From positions 2,976,001 through 3,040,000 of the forward strand of contig NZ_JAZKUG010000001.1 in the NCBI RefSeq assembly GCF_036625195.1: a stretch of DNA of 64,000 bases, written 5' to 3'. Position 1 is the first letter of the stretch, and the number at the start of each line of letters is the position of its first letter. Positions 36,577 through 45,108 of this stretch are shown here, in pieces. The DNA comes from Accumulibacter sp. GTDB taxonomy: Bacteria; Pseudomonadota; Gammaproteobacteria; Burkholderiales; Rhodocyclaceae. Both the position numbers and the translations under genes were made by a program. Under the pieces are notes generated by a model that was not told the origin of the DNA, did not search any database, and saw only the letters and a list, made by a program, of their open reading frames with translations.

Positions 36577-38484
36577 ATGGTTGCAGAGGAAGCAGCGGGC
36601 GGCGAACGGCGATCGGGACTGGCGGCCACTGCCGTGGCTGCGATGGGCGTCGTCTTTGGTGACATCGGCACCAGCCCCTTGTATACGATGAAGGAAGTGT
36701 TCGGCGGCCATCACCCGCTGCCGCCCAGCGCGGGCAACGTCCTGGGCATCCTGTCGCTGGTCTTCTGGGCGCTGACGATCACTGTCTCGCTGAAGTACGT
36801 CCTCTTCATCATGCGGGCCGACAACCGCGGCGAGGGCGGCATCATGGCGCTGACGGCGCTGGCACTGCGCACCGCGAATGCGACGCCGCGGATTCTCTGG
36901 CTGATGTCGGTGCTGGGCATCTTCGGCGCCGCACTGTTCTACGGCGATGCGGTCATCACGCCGGCGATGTCGGTGCTGTCGGCAGTCGAGGGACTGGAAG
37001 TGGCGACACCGCTGCTCAAGCCCTGGGTGCTGCCGATCACCGTCGTCATTCTCGTCCTCCTCTTCGTCTTCCAGCGCCATGGCACCGCCGCCGTCGGCGC
37101 CCTCTTCGGTCCGCTGATGATGCTCTGGTTCTTGACCCTCGGTTTGCTCGGGCTGTGGAACGTGATCCAGAACCCGTCTGTGCTGGCGGCGATCAACCCC
37201 TGGTACGCGCTGTCCTTCTGCCTCGGGCAGCCGGGCATGGCGTTCCTCGCGCTGGGCTCGGTCGTCCTCGCGATCACCGGTGGCGAGGCGCTGTACGCGG
37301 ACATGGGACACTTTGGCCGGCGGGCGATCAAATGGGCGTGGTTTGCCCTCGTCTTCCCGCTGCTCTACCTGAACTACCTCGGCCAGGGCGCGCTGATCCT
37401 CGCCGACCCGCAGGCGATCACCAGTCCCTTCTTCCGCCTCGTCCCCGACGAGCGGCTGGTTCTGCCATTGGTCGTCCTCGCCACGACGGCGACGGTGATC
37501 GCTTCGCAGGCGGTGATCTCGGGCGCCTTCTCGCTCACCAGCCAGGCCATGCAACTCGGCTACTGCCCACGCATCCAGGTACGCTTCACCTCGGAGCGCG
37601 AGAAGGGCCAGATCTACGTCCCGAACATCAACTGGCTGCTCCTGCTGACGGTGATCGTCGTCGTCCTCGGCTTCCGCTCGTCGTCCAACCTGGCGTCGGC
37701 CTACGGTATCGCCGTCACCCTGACGATGATGATCGACACCCTGCTTGCCTTCGTCGTCGTGCGTGCCCTGTGGCAGTGGAGCTGGCCGCGCGCGGCACTC
37801 TTTCTCGTCTTTTTCGTCGTCGTCGACTTCGCCTTCTTCGCCGCCAACGTGATCAAGATCGTCGATGGCGGCTGGTTCCCGCTGGCCGTCGGTACCGCCG
37901 TCTTCGTTCTCCTGTCGACCTGGCGGCTCGGCCGCCGGCTGCTTGCCGAAAGGCAGCGACAGCAGTCGATTCCGCTCGCCGACTTCATCGCCGGCATTGC
38001 CGTCGACGGGCCGCAGCGGGTGCGCGGCAGCGGCGTCTTTCTCACCTCCCATCCCGAAGGGGTGCCGCGTGCACTGCTGCACAACCTGAACCACAACCAG
38101 GTGCTGCACGAGCGGGTGGTCGTCCTCAACGTCGCGGTTGCCGATGTGCCGCACGTCGCCGAGGCCGAGCGTGTCCGCGTCGAGGCGCTTGGCCAGGGCT
38201 TCCACCGCGTCCATGTCGCCTACGGCTTCAAGGACGAACCCGACCTGCCGCGTGCGCTCGCCCTCTGCGCCGCCGATGGACTCGCCTTGGACATGATGTC
38301 CACCTCGTTCTTCCTCGGGCGCGACACGGTCGTCCGTTTGCCCCCCGGACAGCAGGCGCGTATGGCAAACTGGCGGCAGACCCTGTTCAACTGGATGTTC
38401 CGCAATGCCGATACCGCGACCGAGTTCTTCAAGCTGCCGCCAAACCGTGTCGTCGAGCTCGGGGCGCAGGTCGAGCTGTGCTGA
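36577..38484 (+). CDS. kup: Kup family low-affinity potassium uptake protein
   Basis: K+/H+ symporter of the inner membrane. It has 635 aa, about twelve hydrophobic segments and a cytoplasmic C-terminal domain. The start region VAAMGVVFGDIGTSPLYTMKE, the filter-associated GGIMALTALA and LFYGDAVITPAMSVLSAVEGLE, GGEALYADMGHFG and NYLGQGAL are family hallmarks. The ATG at 36577 is preferred with GGGAG upstream; an upstream in-frame GTG at 36499 is possible. Its 3' end overlaps the beta-helix gene. Confidence 0.94.
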   Translation: MVAEEAAGGERRSGLAATAVAAMGVVFGDIGTSPLYTMKEVFGGHHPLPPSAGNVLGILSLVFWALTITVSLKYVLFIMRADNRGEGGIMALTALALRTANATPRILWLMSVLGIFGAALFYGDAVITPAMSVLSAVEGLEVATPLLKPWVLPITVVILVLLFVFQRHGTAAVGALFGPLMMLWFLTLGLLGLWNVIQNPSVLAAINPWYALSFCLGQPGMAFLALGSVVLAITGGEALYADMGHFGRRAIKWAWFALVFPLLYLNYLGQGALILADPQAITSPFFRLVPDERLVLPLVVLATTATVIASQAVISGAFSLTSQAMQLGYCPRIQVRFTSEREKGQIYVPNINWLLLLTVIVVVLGFRSSSNLASAYGIAVTLTMMIDTLLAFVVVRALWQWSWPRAALFLVFFVVVDFAFFAANVIKIVDGGWFPLAVGTAVFVLLSTWRLGRRLLAERQRQQSIPLADFIAGIAVDGPQRVRGSGVFLTSHPEGVPRALLHNLNHNQVLHERVVVLNVAVADVPHVAEAERVRVEALGQGFHRVHVAYGFKDEPDLPRALALCAADGLALDMMSTSFFLGRDTVVRLPPGQQARMANWRQTLFNWMFRNADTATEFFKLPPNRVVELGAQVELC

Positions 38485-39904
38485 CGACGCGTCGGCAAAT
38501 CATGCGACAGCGCTCGCGGACACGCCGGCCGGGTGTGCCGCAGCCGCTCGCGACGCGCGACCGGCTCGTCCGATCTGGTGGCTCGCCGCCGCCGCGCTTG
38601 CACTGGCTGCCATCGGCAGCCCGCTGTCGGCCGACAACCTGCCGCCGGCGCCGACCGAGCTTGGCACGATTCGCCGCAACGAGCAGGGGCAACTGGAGGT
38701 CGTGCGGCCTCCGGCGGCCAGCCCGGCAGCCGCTTCGTCCCCCGTCGAGACGCCTGCCGCCAGGCGCGCCGGCAGTCAGCGCGTGGCCGCCGACGGCCAG
38801 CCGGGGGTTGCCGGCAGCGGCCGGACGATCGTCGTCGGTGAGCGGGAAGCGGTGCGCAGCATCAGCGAAGCGGCGCGGCTGGCGCGCGACGGCGACACGA
38901 TCGAGATTCGCCCGGGCGAATACCGACGGCAGGCCGTGGTGTGGACGCAGGACCGATTGACGATTCGCGGCGTCGGTAGGCGGCCGGTCCTCATCGCCGA
39001 TGGGGACAGCGCCGAGGGCAAGGCACTGTGGGTGGTGCGCAGTGCGCAGATGACGATCGACAACCTCGAATTCCGCGGCGTGCGCGTCGCTGCCGGCAAC
39101 GGCGCCGGCATCCGTTTCGAGAGCGGCCACCTGAAGGTCGTCCGCTGCGCCTTCTTCGACAACGAGATGGGCATTCTCACGAGCAACGCGGCCGACGCCG
39201 TCCTCGAAGTGGAAAACAGCGAGTTCGGTGCTGCTCCCCGCCATGCCGGTGCGCTGCACCATCTGCTCTACGCTGGCACGATCGCCCGCCTGAAGGTCAG
39301 CGGTAGCCGTTTTCAACAGGGTTACCTCGGACACCTGATCAAGTCGCGGGCGCGCGAGAGTTCGATCCTCTACAACCTGCTGGTCGATGGGGTCGGCGGC
39401 AGCGCCTCGTACGAGCTCGAATTTCCCAACGGCGGAATCGCCTGGGTGATCGGCAACATCATCGGGCAGAGCGCGACGACCGACAACCCGGTCGTCGTTT
39501 CCTATGGCGCCGAAGGCGAGCGCTGGCCGGACAATGCGCTTCATCTGGCGCACAACACCCTCGTCGACGACACGCCCGGCGGGCGCTTCCTGCAGGTCTG
39601 GAGCGAGCGACTGCCGGCCGTGACCGAGGTCTGGGCGATCAACAACCTGCTCGTCGGCCGCGGCATCTTCGCGCCGCAGGGCACGGGACGCCACGATGGC
39701 AACCAGTCCGTCGAGGCCGCGACCCTGGTCGACGTCGATGGCCTGCCTTTCGTGCTGCCGCAGGCGTCGCCGTTGCGCGGCAGGGCGAAGGCGCCGGGAT
39801 TTGCCCGTGGCCAGAGCCTGGCGCCAACGGCGGAGTTCCGCTTGCCGGCGAAGACCCTGCCGTTGCTGCCGGGCAAGCCGTTGTCGCCGGGCGCGCTGCA
39901 GTAG
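38447..39904 (+). CDS. Secreted right-handed parallel beta-helix protein
   Basis: About 485 aa, unknown function. A hydrophobic signal segment (PIWWLAAAALALAAIGSPLSA) is followed by a Pro/Ala-rich linker. From about residue 140 comes a parallel beta-helix (pectate-lyase-like fold) with NosD/PbH1-type rungs: IEIRPGEYRRQAVVWTQDRL, LTIRGVG, MTIDNLEFRGV, NEMGILTSNAA and DNALHLAHNTLVDD. The start is uncertain: GTG at 38447 and ATG at 38405 are both inside kup, but an initiation before the signal peptide is required and the spacer has none. Translational coupling to kup is likely. Confidence 0.72.
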   Translation: MSSSSGRRSSCADDASANHATALADTPAGCAAAARDARPARPIWWLAAAALALAAIGSPLSADNLPPAPTELGTIRRNEQGQLEVVRPPAASPAAASSPVETPAARRAGSQRVAADGQPGVAGSGRTIVVGEREAVRSISEAARLARDGDTIEIRPGEYRRQAVVWTQDRLTIRGVGRRPVLIADGDSAEGKALWVVRSAQMTIDNLEFRGVRVAAGNGAGIRFESGHLKVVRCAFFDNEMGILTSNAADAVLEVENSEFGAAPRHAGALHHLLYAGTIARLKVSGSRFQQGYLGHLIKSRARESSILYNLLVDGVGGSASYELEFPNGGIAWVIGNIIGQSATTDNPVVVSYGAEGERWPDNALHLAHNTLVDDTPGGRFLQVWSERLPAVTEVWAINNLLVGRGIFAPQGTGRHDGNQSVEAATLVDVDGLPFVLPQASPLRGRAKAPGFARGQSLAPTAEFRLPAKTLPLLPGKPLSPGALQ

Positions 39905-39911
39905 GACTGAG

Positions 39912-41678
39912 TCAGTTCAGGCGCGCCAGCAGGCCGAGAAACTCCTCGGCACTCTGGAAGCCGACGACGCGGATGCCTTCGATCTCCCGTCCCTGCCGGT
40001 CGAAGAAGATGATTCCCGGCGGGCCGTAGAGCTTGAAGCGTTGCAGGAGGGCCTGGTCGGCTGCCGAGTTGGCGGTGACGTCGGCCTGCAGGAGGGTCCA
40101 GCCCACCAGTTTCGCCTGCACGCGTGGATCGGCGAAGGTGAAGCGCTCCATCTCCTTGCACGAGACGCACCAGTCGGCATAGAAATCGAGCATCACCGGC
40201 CGTCCGGCGCTGGCCAGCCGGCTGTCGAGTTCCTCGACCGTGCGCACGCGCTCGAAAGGCAGGTGCCGGGCATCGCTGCCGGCGGCGCTGCTGCGCAGCA
40301 CCGAGAGCGGTTGCAGCGGGTCACGCGAACCGGCGAGCGTGCCGAGCAGCATCGCGGCGCCGAAGAGCAGCATGACGATGCCGATTCCCTTCCAGAAGCG
40401 CTGCCAGCCCCTCGCGTGTGGTGGCAGCGGGTCGAGCGCGTGCAGGTAGATCGCCGGCACGATCAGCAGCAGCGCCCAGGCCAGCATCTGCAGCACCGGC
40501 GGGATCACCGGCGACACCAGCCAGACGGCGGTCGCCAGCAGGATGACGCCGACGGCCTTCTTCACCGCCTCCATCCAAGGTCCCGACTTCGGCAGCAGGG
40601 TGCCGGCGCTGGCGCCGACGACGAGCAGCGGCGCACCCATGCCGAGCGCCAGCGAGAACAGCGCCGCGCCGCCGAGCACCGCATCGCCGCTCTGGCCGAT
40701 GTAGAGCAGGGCCCCGGCCAGCGGCGCGGCGACGCACGGGCCGACGATCAGTGCCGACAGCGCGCCCATCGCCGCGACACCGGGCAGCGAGCCGCCGCGG
40801 ATGTGGCTCGCTTCCACCGATACCCGGCTTTGCACGATGCTCGGCAGCTGCAGCTCATAAAAGCCGAACATCGACAGCGAGAGGAGAACGAAGACGGCGG
40901 CGAAGGCGCCGAGGACCCAGGGATTCTGCAGCGTCGTCGCGAGCAGGGTGCCGGTGAGGCCGGCGGCGACACCGGCGGCGGCGTAGGTCACCGCCATGCC
41001 GAGCACGTAGGCCAGCGAGAGCAGGAAGCCGCGCGCATGCGAGACGCCATGACCGTCGCGCCCGGCGCCGACGATGATCCCCGAGAGGATCGGGATCATC
41101 GGAAAGACGCAGGGGGTCAGTGACAGCAGCAGACCGAAACCGAAGAAGCTGCCGATCAGCAACCAGAAGCCGGCATGCCGGAACAATTGCGCAATGCGGC
41201 CGGACTCGTCGCCGGCTGTGCCGGCGGCTGCCGGTGCGGCGACCGCGCCCACCGCCGCCGGATCGGGCAGCTCGACGGCGAGCGTGTGCTGCTGCGGCGG
41301 ATAGCAGATGCCGGCATCGGCGCAACCCTGCGAGGTCACGCGCAGCGTCAGCGGCAGCGGCCCCGGGCTGTCGCGCTCGACCGGCAGCCGGATGAGCACC
41401 TGGTCGTAGAATACCTCGACACGGCCGAAGGTCTCGTCGTGTTTTTCCTTGCCCGGTGGCAGCAGCGGCGTTCCGAGGCGGATCGTCGCCGGTTCGACGG
41501 CGAAGCGGAACTTGTCGCGGTACAGGTAATATCCCTTGGCGATGCTGAAGCGCACCTCGAGCGTCTGCCCGTCGAGCGCACGCACGCTCGGCTTGAAGGC
41601 CACCGCCGGGTCGAGGAACTCTTCCGCCTGGGCCAGCGTGGCGAGCAGCAGCAGGAGCGAGAGCAGGCAGCGGAGCAT
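39912..41678 (-). CDS. dsbD: Thiol:disulfide interchange protein DsbD
   Basis: Carries electrons from cytoplasmic thioredoxin to periplasmic reductases (DsbC, cytochrome c maturation). It has 588 aa: signal peptide (MLRCLLSLLLLLATLAQA), N-terminal periplasmic domain with the Cys pair in CADAGICYPP, a central membrane domain with redox cysteines in LTPCVFPMIPILSG and GPCVAAPLAGA, and a C-terminal thioredoxin-like domain with Cys504-V-S-Cys507. All six functional cysteines are present. It lies 17 bp downstream of cutA, a frequent pairing. Confidence 0.96.
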   Translation of the reverse strand: MLRCLLSLLLLLATLAQAEEFLDPAVAFKPSVRALDGQTLEVRFSIAKGYYLYRDKFRFAVEPATIRLGTPLLPPGKEKHDETFGRVEVFYDQVLIRLPVERDSPGPLPLTLRVTSQGCADAGICYPPQQHTLAVELPDPAAVGAVAAPAAAGTAGDESGRIAQLFRHAGFWLLIGSFFGFGLLLSLTPCVFPMIPILSGIIVGAGRDGHGVSHARGFLLSLAYVLGMAVTYAAAGVAAGLTGTLLATTLQNPWVLGAFAAVFVLLSLSMFGFYELQLPSIVQSRVSVEASHIRGGSLPGVAAMGALSALIVGPCVAAPLAGALLYIGQSGDAVLGGAALFSLALGMGAPLLVVGASAGTLLPKSGPWMEAVKKAVGVILLATAVWLVSPVIPPVLQMLAWALLLIVPAIYLHALDPLPPHARGWQRFWKGIGIVMLLFGAAMLLGTLAGSRDPLQPLSVLRSSAAGSDARHLPFERVRTVEELDSRLASAGRPVMLDFYADWCVSCKEMERFTFADPRVQAKLVGWTLLQADVTANSAADQALLQRFKLYGPPGIIFFDRQGREIEGIRVVGFQSAEEFLGLLARLN

Positions 41679-41695
41679 TGGCAGCTTCGGATTGC

Positions 41696-42028
41696 TCAGG
41701 TCGACGGCGCGGTTTCGGCCGCCACCCAGGCGAGATACTCGGGCAGGCCAGCGGCAATGTCGAGCGCGACCACTTCCGGCAACTCGTACGGATGGCTGGC
41801 GCGGATCGCCGCCGTCAGCTCGGCGAGGCGCGCCGCGCTGGTCTTGATCAGCAGTGGCACCTCGTCGGCTGTTTCGACCTTTCCCTGCCAGCGGTAAACA
41901 GAGCGGCAGGGGGCCAGGATGTTGACGCAGGCAGCGAGGCGCGCTTCGACGAGCCGTTCCGCCAGCGACCGTGCGGCCGATTGGTCGGGCAGATTGGTGA
42001 GGACGAGGAGGGCGGTCACGCGGCGCAT
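41696..42028 (-). CDS. cutA: CutA1 divalent ion tolerance protein
   Basis: A 110-aa trimeric ferredoxin-fold protein linked to copper and divalent cation tolerance. LLVLTNLPDQSAARSLAERLVEARLAACVNI, SVYRWQGKVETADEVPLLIKT and HPYELPEVVALDI are the full family pattern. First gene of cutA-dsbD on the minus strand. Molecular role is not settled for the family. Confidence 0.95.
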   Translation of the reverse strand: MRRVTALLVLTNLPDQSAARSLAERLVEARLAACVNILAPCRSVYRWQGKVETADEVPLLIKTSAARLAELTAAIRASHPYELPEVVALDIAAGLPEYLAWVAAETAPST

Positions 42029-42150
42029 TCTACCGCATCGGCGGTGACCGCTGCAGCCAGGCCGGTGCCTGCCCTGTGCATCCTGATCGTCAGGACGGCA
42101 CGTTCGCTCCTGCCGTCTGCCGCGCTCTTTGGCGCCGCCTGCACTTCGTC

Positions 42151-42915
42151 TCAGGAATCATGGCCCGGATTGGTGCGCGCCAGGCGGCGCAGCAGCGCCG
42201 GCCACGCCAGTCCGCCACCGGCACCGCGCGTCACCTGCTCCCACTGCGCCTGCGCGCCGTCGATGATCGGTTGCGCGATGTACCGCAGCGGCTGTCCACG
42301 GCTCATCGCGCCGACCTGCATGCGGCAAGTCGTCTCGAAGAAGTACATGGCGACGAAGGCTTCGGCGACCGATCGGCCGACGGTCAGCAGACCATGGTTG
42401 CGCAGCATCAGGAAACGCCGGTCGCCCAGGTCGCGCACCAGGCGTGGCTTCTCGTCATCGACCAGCGCCACCCCCTCGTAGTCGTGGTAGGCGAGCGACG
42501 AGAGAACAAAGATCGAGTGCTGCGACAGCGGCAGCACGCCCGCCTCCTGTGCCGAGACCGCGACGCCGTTGACGCTGTGCAGGTGGAGGACGCAGATGGC
42601 ATCGTCACGCGCCGCATGCACCGCGCTGTGGATGGTGAAGCCGGCCGGGTTGATCTCGTGTGGCGTGTCGTCGAGCTTGTTGCCGTGCACGTCGACCTTG
42701 ACCAGGCTCGATGCGGTGATCTCGTCGAACATGAACCCGTAGGGATTGATCAGGAAATGGTGCTCGGGGCCGGGGACGCGGGCCGAGATGTGGGTGAAGA
42801 TCAGGTCGTCCCAGCCGAACAGCGCCACCAGGCGATAGCAGGCGGCGAGATCGACGCGCTGCTGCCATTCGGCATCGCTGCAGCGGGAGCGGAGGGTGCT
42901 TGCGGAAAGGTTCAT
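42151..42915 (-). CDS. Class II aldolase/adducin family protein
   Basis: 254 aa. FGWDDLIFTHISARVPG, HHFLINPYGFMFDEITASSLVKVD, INPAGFTIHSAVHAAR, HLHSVNGVAVSA and LRNHGLLTVGRSVAEAF are the family pattern, including the zinc histidines (HLH and NHG regions). Substrate unknown; relatives include fuculose-phosphate aldolase and decarboxylases, but this clade is usually of unknown function. The ATG at 42915 has GAGGAGAAAACG upstream. It is the last gene before the degraded 43-47 kb zone. Confidence 0.88.
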   Translation of the reverse strand: MNLSASTLRSRCSDAEWQQRVDLAACYRLVALFGWDDLIFTHISARVPGPEHHFLINPYGFMFDEITASSLVKVDVHGNKLDDTPHEINPAGFTIHSAVHAARDDAICVLHLHSVNGVAVSAQEAGVLPLSQHSIFVLSSLAYHDYEGVALVDDEKPRLVRDLGDRRFLMLRNHGLLTVGRSVAEAFVAMYFFETTCRMQVGAMSRGQPLRYIAQPIIDGAQAQWEQVTRGAGGGLAWPALLRRLARTNPGHDS

Positions 42916-43197
42916 CGTTTTCTCCTCGTTCGGTTCTCGTTCTGTCGTATCGCTCGCGCCGGCGTCTGGCTGCGCCGAGCTGGGGGGCGGCAGCGCAACG
43001 GCCGCCGGCCGCCGGCCGACGCCGGCGACGGCGCCAGCGATCCGCCGTCCACCAGCCGGCGCTGCCGTTCCGCTCAGGCTTGGCCGCTTCCTGCGCCAGC
43101 GGCGGCATGCGGCAGCGGGATTGCTGCCGCTCCCCGGCGACCGGCACGTGAGCCGGCGGATGGAATCTTCAATCCACCGGGACCATCCTCGCATGCG
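42916..43197. other. Non-coding spacer upstream of the aldolase gene
   Basis: A very GC-rich stretch followed by a more mixed segment. Open frames exist on both strands but none resembles a known family or has a convincing ribosome site. It would hold the aldolase promoter. Confidence 0.5.
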
Positions 43198-43575
43198 CTC
43201 GACACAACTTTCCATTGTTGCGGGCTCATCGTTGCGTGCTGCCATTGAAAAATTCCGTCGCGCGTGTTCATCGAGTGAATCGCCTGCGCCGAGTTTTGCA
43301 CCAAAGCGATGCGAGCTTGCGTCGCCGAGCTTCGCTGTTGCATCGCAGAGATGAAAAGTTCCGCTTGCGACATCGAAGTCTGCACCAGATCGGTGCAGGC
43401 TGGTATCGAGGGGGTTCGTCGCTGCGTCTGGGCGATGGAAGGTTCCACCTGCGGCATCGAAGTCTGCACCCTGTCGATGGAAGTTTCCATGTGTGAGGTC
43501 GGTCGTTGCATGCTGGCGATGGAAGGTTCCACCTTCGGCATGGCAGGTCGCACCTGCGGGGTCCATCGTTGATGT
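43198..43575. repeat. Degenerate 21-bp tandem repeat array (about 18 units, 84-bp higher-order period)
   Basis: Consecutive 21-bp units align without gaps from about 43198 to 43575. Four unit types recur in the order D-C-B-A. A-type units, each within a few bases of GCGGCATCGAAGTCTGCACC, sit at 43282, 43366, 43450 and 43534, exactly 84 bp apart. B-type units (GCGATGGAAGGTTCCACC core) sit at 43240, 43345, 43429 and 43513; C-type (GTCGTTGCAT core) at 43219, 43324, 43408 and 43492. Because 21 is divisible by three, several frames stay open on both strands. On the minus strand this gives heptads such as MPQVEPSI or GTFHRPDA, but coding is unproven. Confidence 0.85.
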
Positions 43576-43626
43576 GAACGTGGCTTCGGCGCTGCTGCGG
43601 TCGAGAGGCCCATGCTGGAGCTGTTT

Positions 43627-43866
43627 TCAGGCAGCCTGCAATGCCGGTTCGATCAGCGTCGTGGCGAGACGTTCCTGCTGCGCGCGCGATTCGGCAAGGT
43701 CGGACTCGAGGCGGTCGACGAGAGCCAGCAACTCGTCGACTTTGGCGACGATGCGCCGTTGTTCGGACAATGAAGATGAATGGCGAAGCAACGGAATTCG
43801 CCCAACTGGTCTTGTCCACATCTGGGGAACGCCATTGCTTCGCCCGGTGGGGACCAAAGGATTCAC
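43627..43866 (-). pseudogene. 3' remnant of a type I restriction specificity gene (hsdS)
   Basis: The minus-strand frame ends with SLSEQRRIVAKVDELLALVD, then RLESDLAESRAQQERLATTL. This is the conserved C-terminal helix of HsdS subunits (usual PLPPLSEQRRIVAKVDELLAL). Only about 55 recognisable residues remain, and no DNA-recognition domains, hsdM or hsdR are nearby. The gene ends just before the repeat array. Confidence 0.75.
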
Positions 43867-44072
43867 CGAAAGGACTCGCTGGATTCCTGTTCCCCGCGAG
43901 TCTGACGCCGCGCGACAGATTCAGGTGCGGCGCGCACGGCCAGCGTGCACTGGCGAATCTCGTCGAGCCAGCGCAGCCGGTCGATGATGGGCAACGCGCT
44001 GTAGGCAAGCAGGCGCTCGTCCGAGGTCTCGTAGGCAAAGTCCGCCGCATCAATCCTGGCCGGCGCCTGCAC
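43863..44072 (-). CDS. Small hypothetical protein (69 aa), possibly a remnant
   Basis: GTG-initiated frame: MQAPARIDAADFAYETSDER, then LLAYSALPIIDRLRWLDEIRQCTLAVRAAP. The middle (ETSDERLLAYS, IDRLRWLDEIR) looks like a genuine protein, and I recall similar short proteins next to nucleotidyltransferase genes like the one upstream. The C-terminus after RAAP appears unrelated. It is on the same strand as, and just downstream of, the deleted nucleotidyltransferase. No function assigned. Confidence 0.5.
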   Translation of the reverse strand: MQAPARIDAADFAYETSDERLLAYSALPIIDRLRWLDEIRQCTLAVRAAPESVARRQTRGEQESSESFR

Positions 44073-44089
44073 GCGCGCCCCAATGCCTG

Positions 44090-44369
44090 CGAGCGAAGCA
44101 GCGCCTCGGCATCGGCGGCGTCGCGTTGGCGGCCTGTCGCTCGCTTGAGGCGGATCAGGTCGTCGATGCTCGCCAGCGATATCGCCGTACGGCCGAGTTC
44201 CCCGGCGGCCGTGACAAAGCGCGCGAGATTGTCTTCATCGAGGGCGAGCATCAGGTCGACAGCCATCGTTGCACGCTCGAGACCATGGACGTTCAATGTC
44301 AGGCCGCCCACCAGAACGTAGTCAACGCGATGTTCCTGCAGGGCTGCGAACGGGTCGAGATAGAACATT
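44090..44369 (-). pseudogene. Nucleotidyltransferase (AbiEii/DUF6036-like) with internal deletion
   Basis: From ATG 44369 the protein begins MFYLDPFAALQEHRVDYVLV, then GGLTLNVHGLERATMAVDLMLALDEDN, a typical start with the GG and DxD-like (AVDLML) elements of the fold. After about residue 50 it jumps from VTAAGELGR directly to ISLASIDDLIRLKRATGRQRDAADAEAL, which in relatives lies some 60-70 residues further on. The frame then runs through the next gene without its own stop. I read this as an inactivated antitoxin/antiphage-type nucleotidyltransferase. Confidence 0.65.
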
Positions 44370-44622
44370 CGGCCAGTGTACCCCGACGGTCCGTGGCAGG
44401 AGAAGACAGGTCCTGCCTGCGGAGATCGCGCCGGCTGCTGAGCGTCGACGCCGTGCTGGTGACGAATGATCAGGCGTTCGACCAGGTAGCCGGTCTGCTC
44501 CTCGAATCGAATCTGCCGAGCATCCTGCGACGCACTGCGGGCCGTCGGAAGCAGCCCGACCTGCTCGCTGCCGATCTTCAATGGCGGGGGAGGACCGGCT
44601 GCCGGCAGCCAGTGACTTGCAG
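44370..44622. other. Spacer between nucleotidyltransferase remnant and DUF4124 gene
   Basis: The minus-strand frame continues open upstream of the nucleotidyltransferase ATG, with a stretch IRFEEQTGYLVERLIIRHQH that looks protein-like. I could not assign it and there is no convincing start. Confidence 0.35.
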
Positions 44623-45108
44623 CTACCTGCCGGCGCAGCGTGCGTCGATCTCCTGCCCGTGTTGCTGGATCAGCGCCGCCCGTTGCCTGTCGTCAAGATA
44701 GACGCGCTCGCCGCGGTCGTCGTAGCGGGCGACGGCGTTGGCATTCTGCAGGTTCTCGAGAGATTTTCGGGCGAGCAGGCAGTCGCGCTGCAGTCGCTTC
44801 GCCGCCGCGTCCTGCTCCTCCTGCTTGCGGGCAGCGGCATCCCGTTCGATCTGCCGCTGGCGAAACTCCGTTTCCTTCTCCTGCCACGTCTTGCCCGCCG
44901 GCCTGGCGCCATCGTCGGCACTGGCCGGGGCTGCTTGCGGCTGCCCTTGTGCTGCCAGTGGCTGCCGGGGTTTCACCGCCTGCTGTCCCGGTGGCGGCAA
45001 TTCCGAGAAGTGGGTCACGCCCTTCTCGTCGACCCACTTGTAAACCTCGCCACCCGATACCGCCGTCGTCACGACGAGCAGGGCGAAGAGCAGGGCTTGC
45101 GGATACAT
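44623..45108 (-). CDS. DUF4124 domain-containing periplasmic protein
   Basis: 161 aa. A signal peptide (MYPQALLFALLVVTTAVSGG) is followed by the DUF4124 motif EVYKWVDEKGVTHFSELPPP, a Pro/Ala linker and a charged coiled-coil region (WQEKETEFRQRQIERDAAAR). The C-terminus, RYDDRGERVYLDDRQRAALI, is shared by many betaproteobacterial DUF4124 proteins. Function unknown; probably envelope-associated. Intact despite lying in a decayed neighbourhood. Confidence 0.85.
   Translation of the reverse strand: MYPQALLFALLVVTTAVSGGEVYKWVDEKGVTHFSELPPPGQQAVKPRQPLAAQGQPQAAPASADDGARPAGKTWQEKETEFRQRQIERDAAARKQEEQDAAAKRLQRDCLLARKSLENLQNANAVARYDDRGERVYLDDRQRAALIQQHGQEIDARCAGR

Noticed and set aside
35008..38214. 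Very long minus-strand open frame extending the CorA-like gene through kup
   Set aside because: Only 35008-36384 has family similarity and a ribosome site; the rest is antisense to kup and typical of high-GC shadow frames.
43198..43575. CRISPR array or diversity-generating retroelement template
   Set aside because: Units are contiguous 21-mers without unique spacers, and there are no cas genes or reverse transcriptase nearby.
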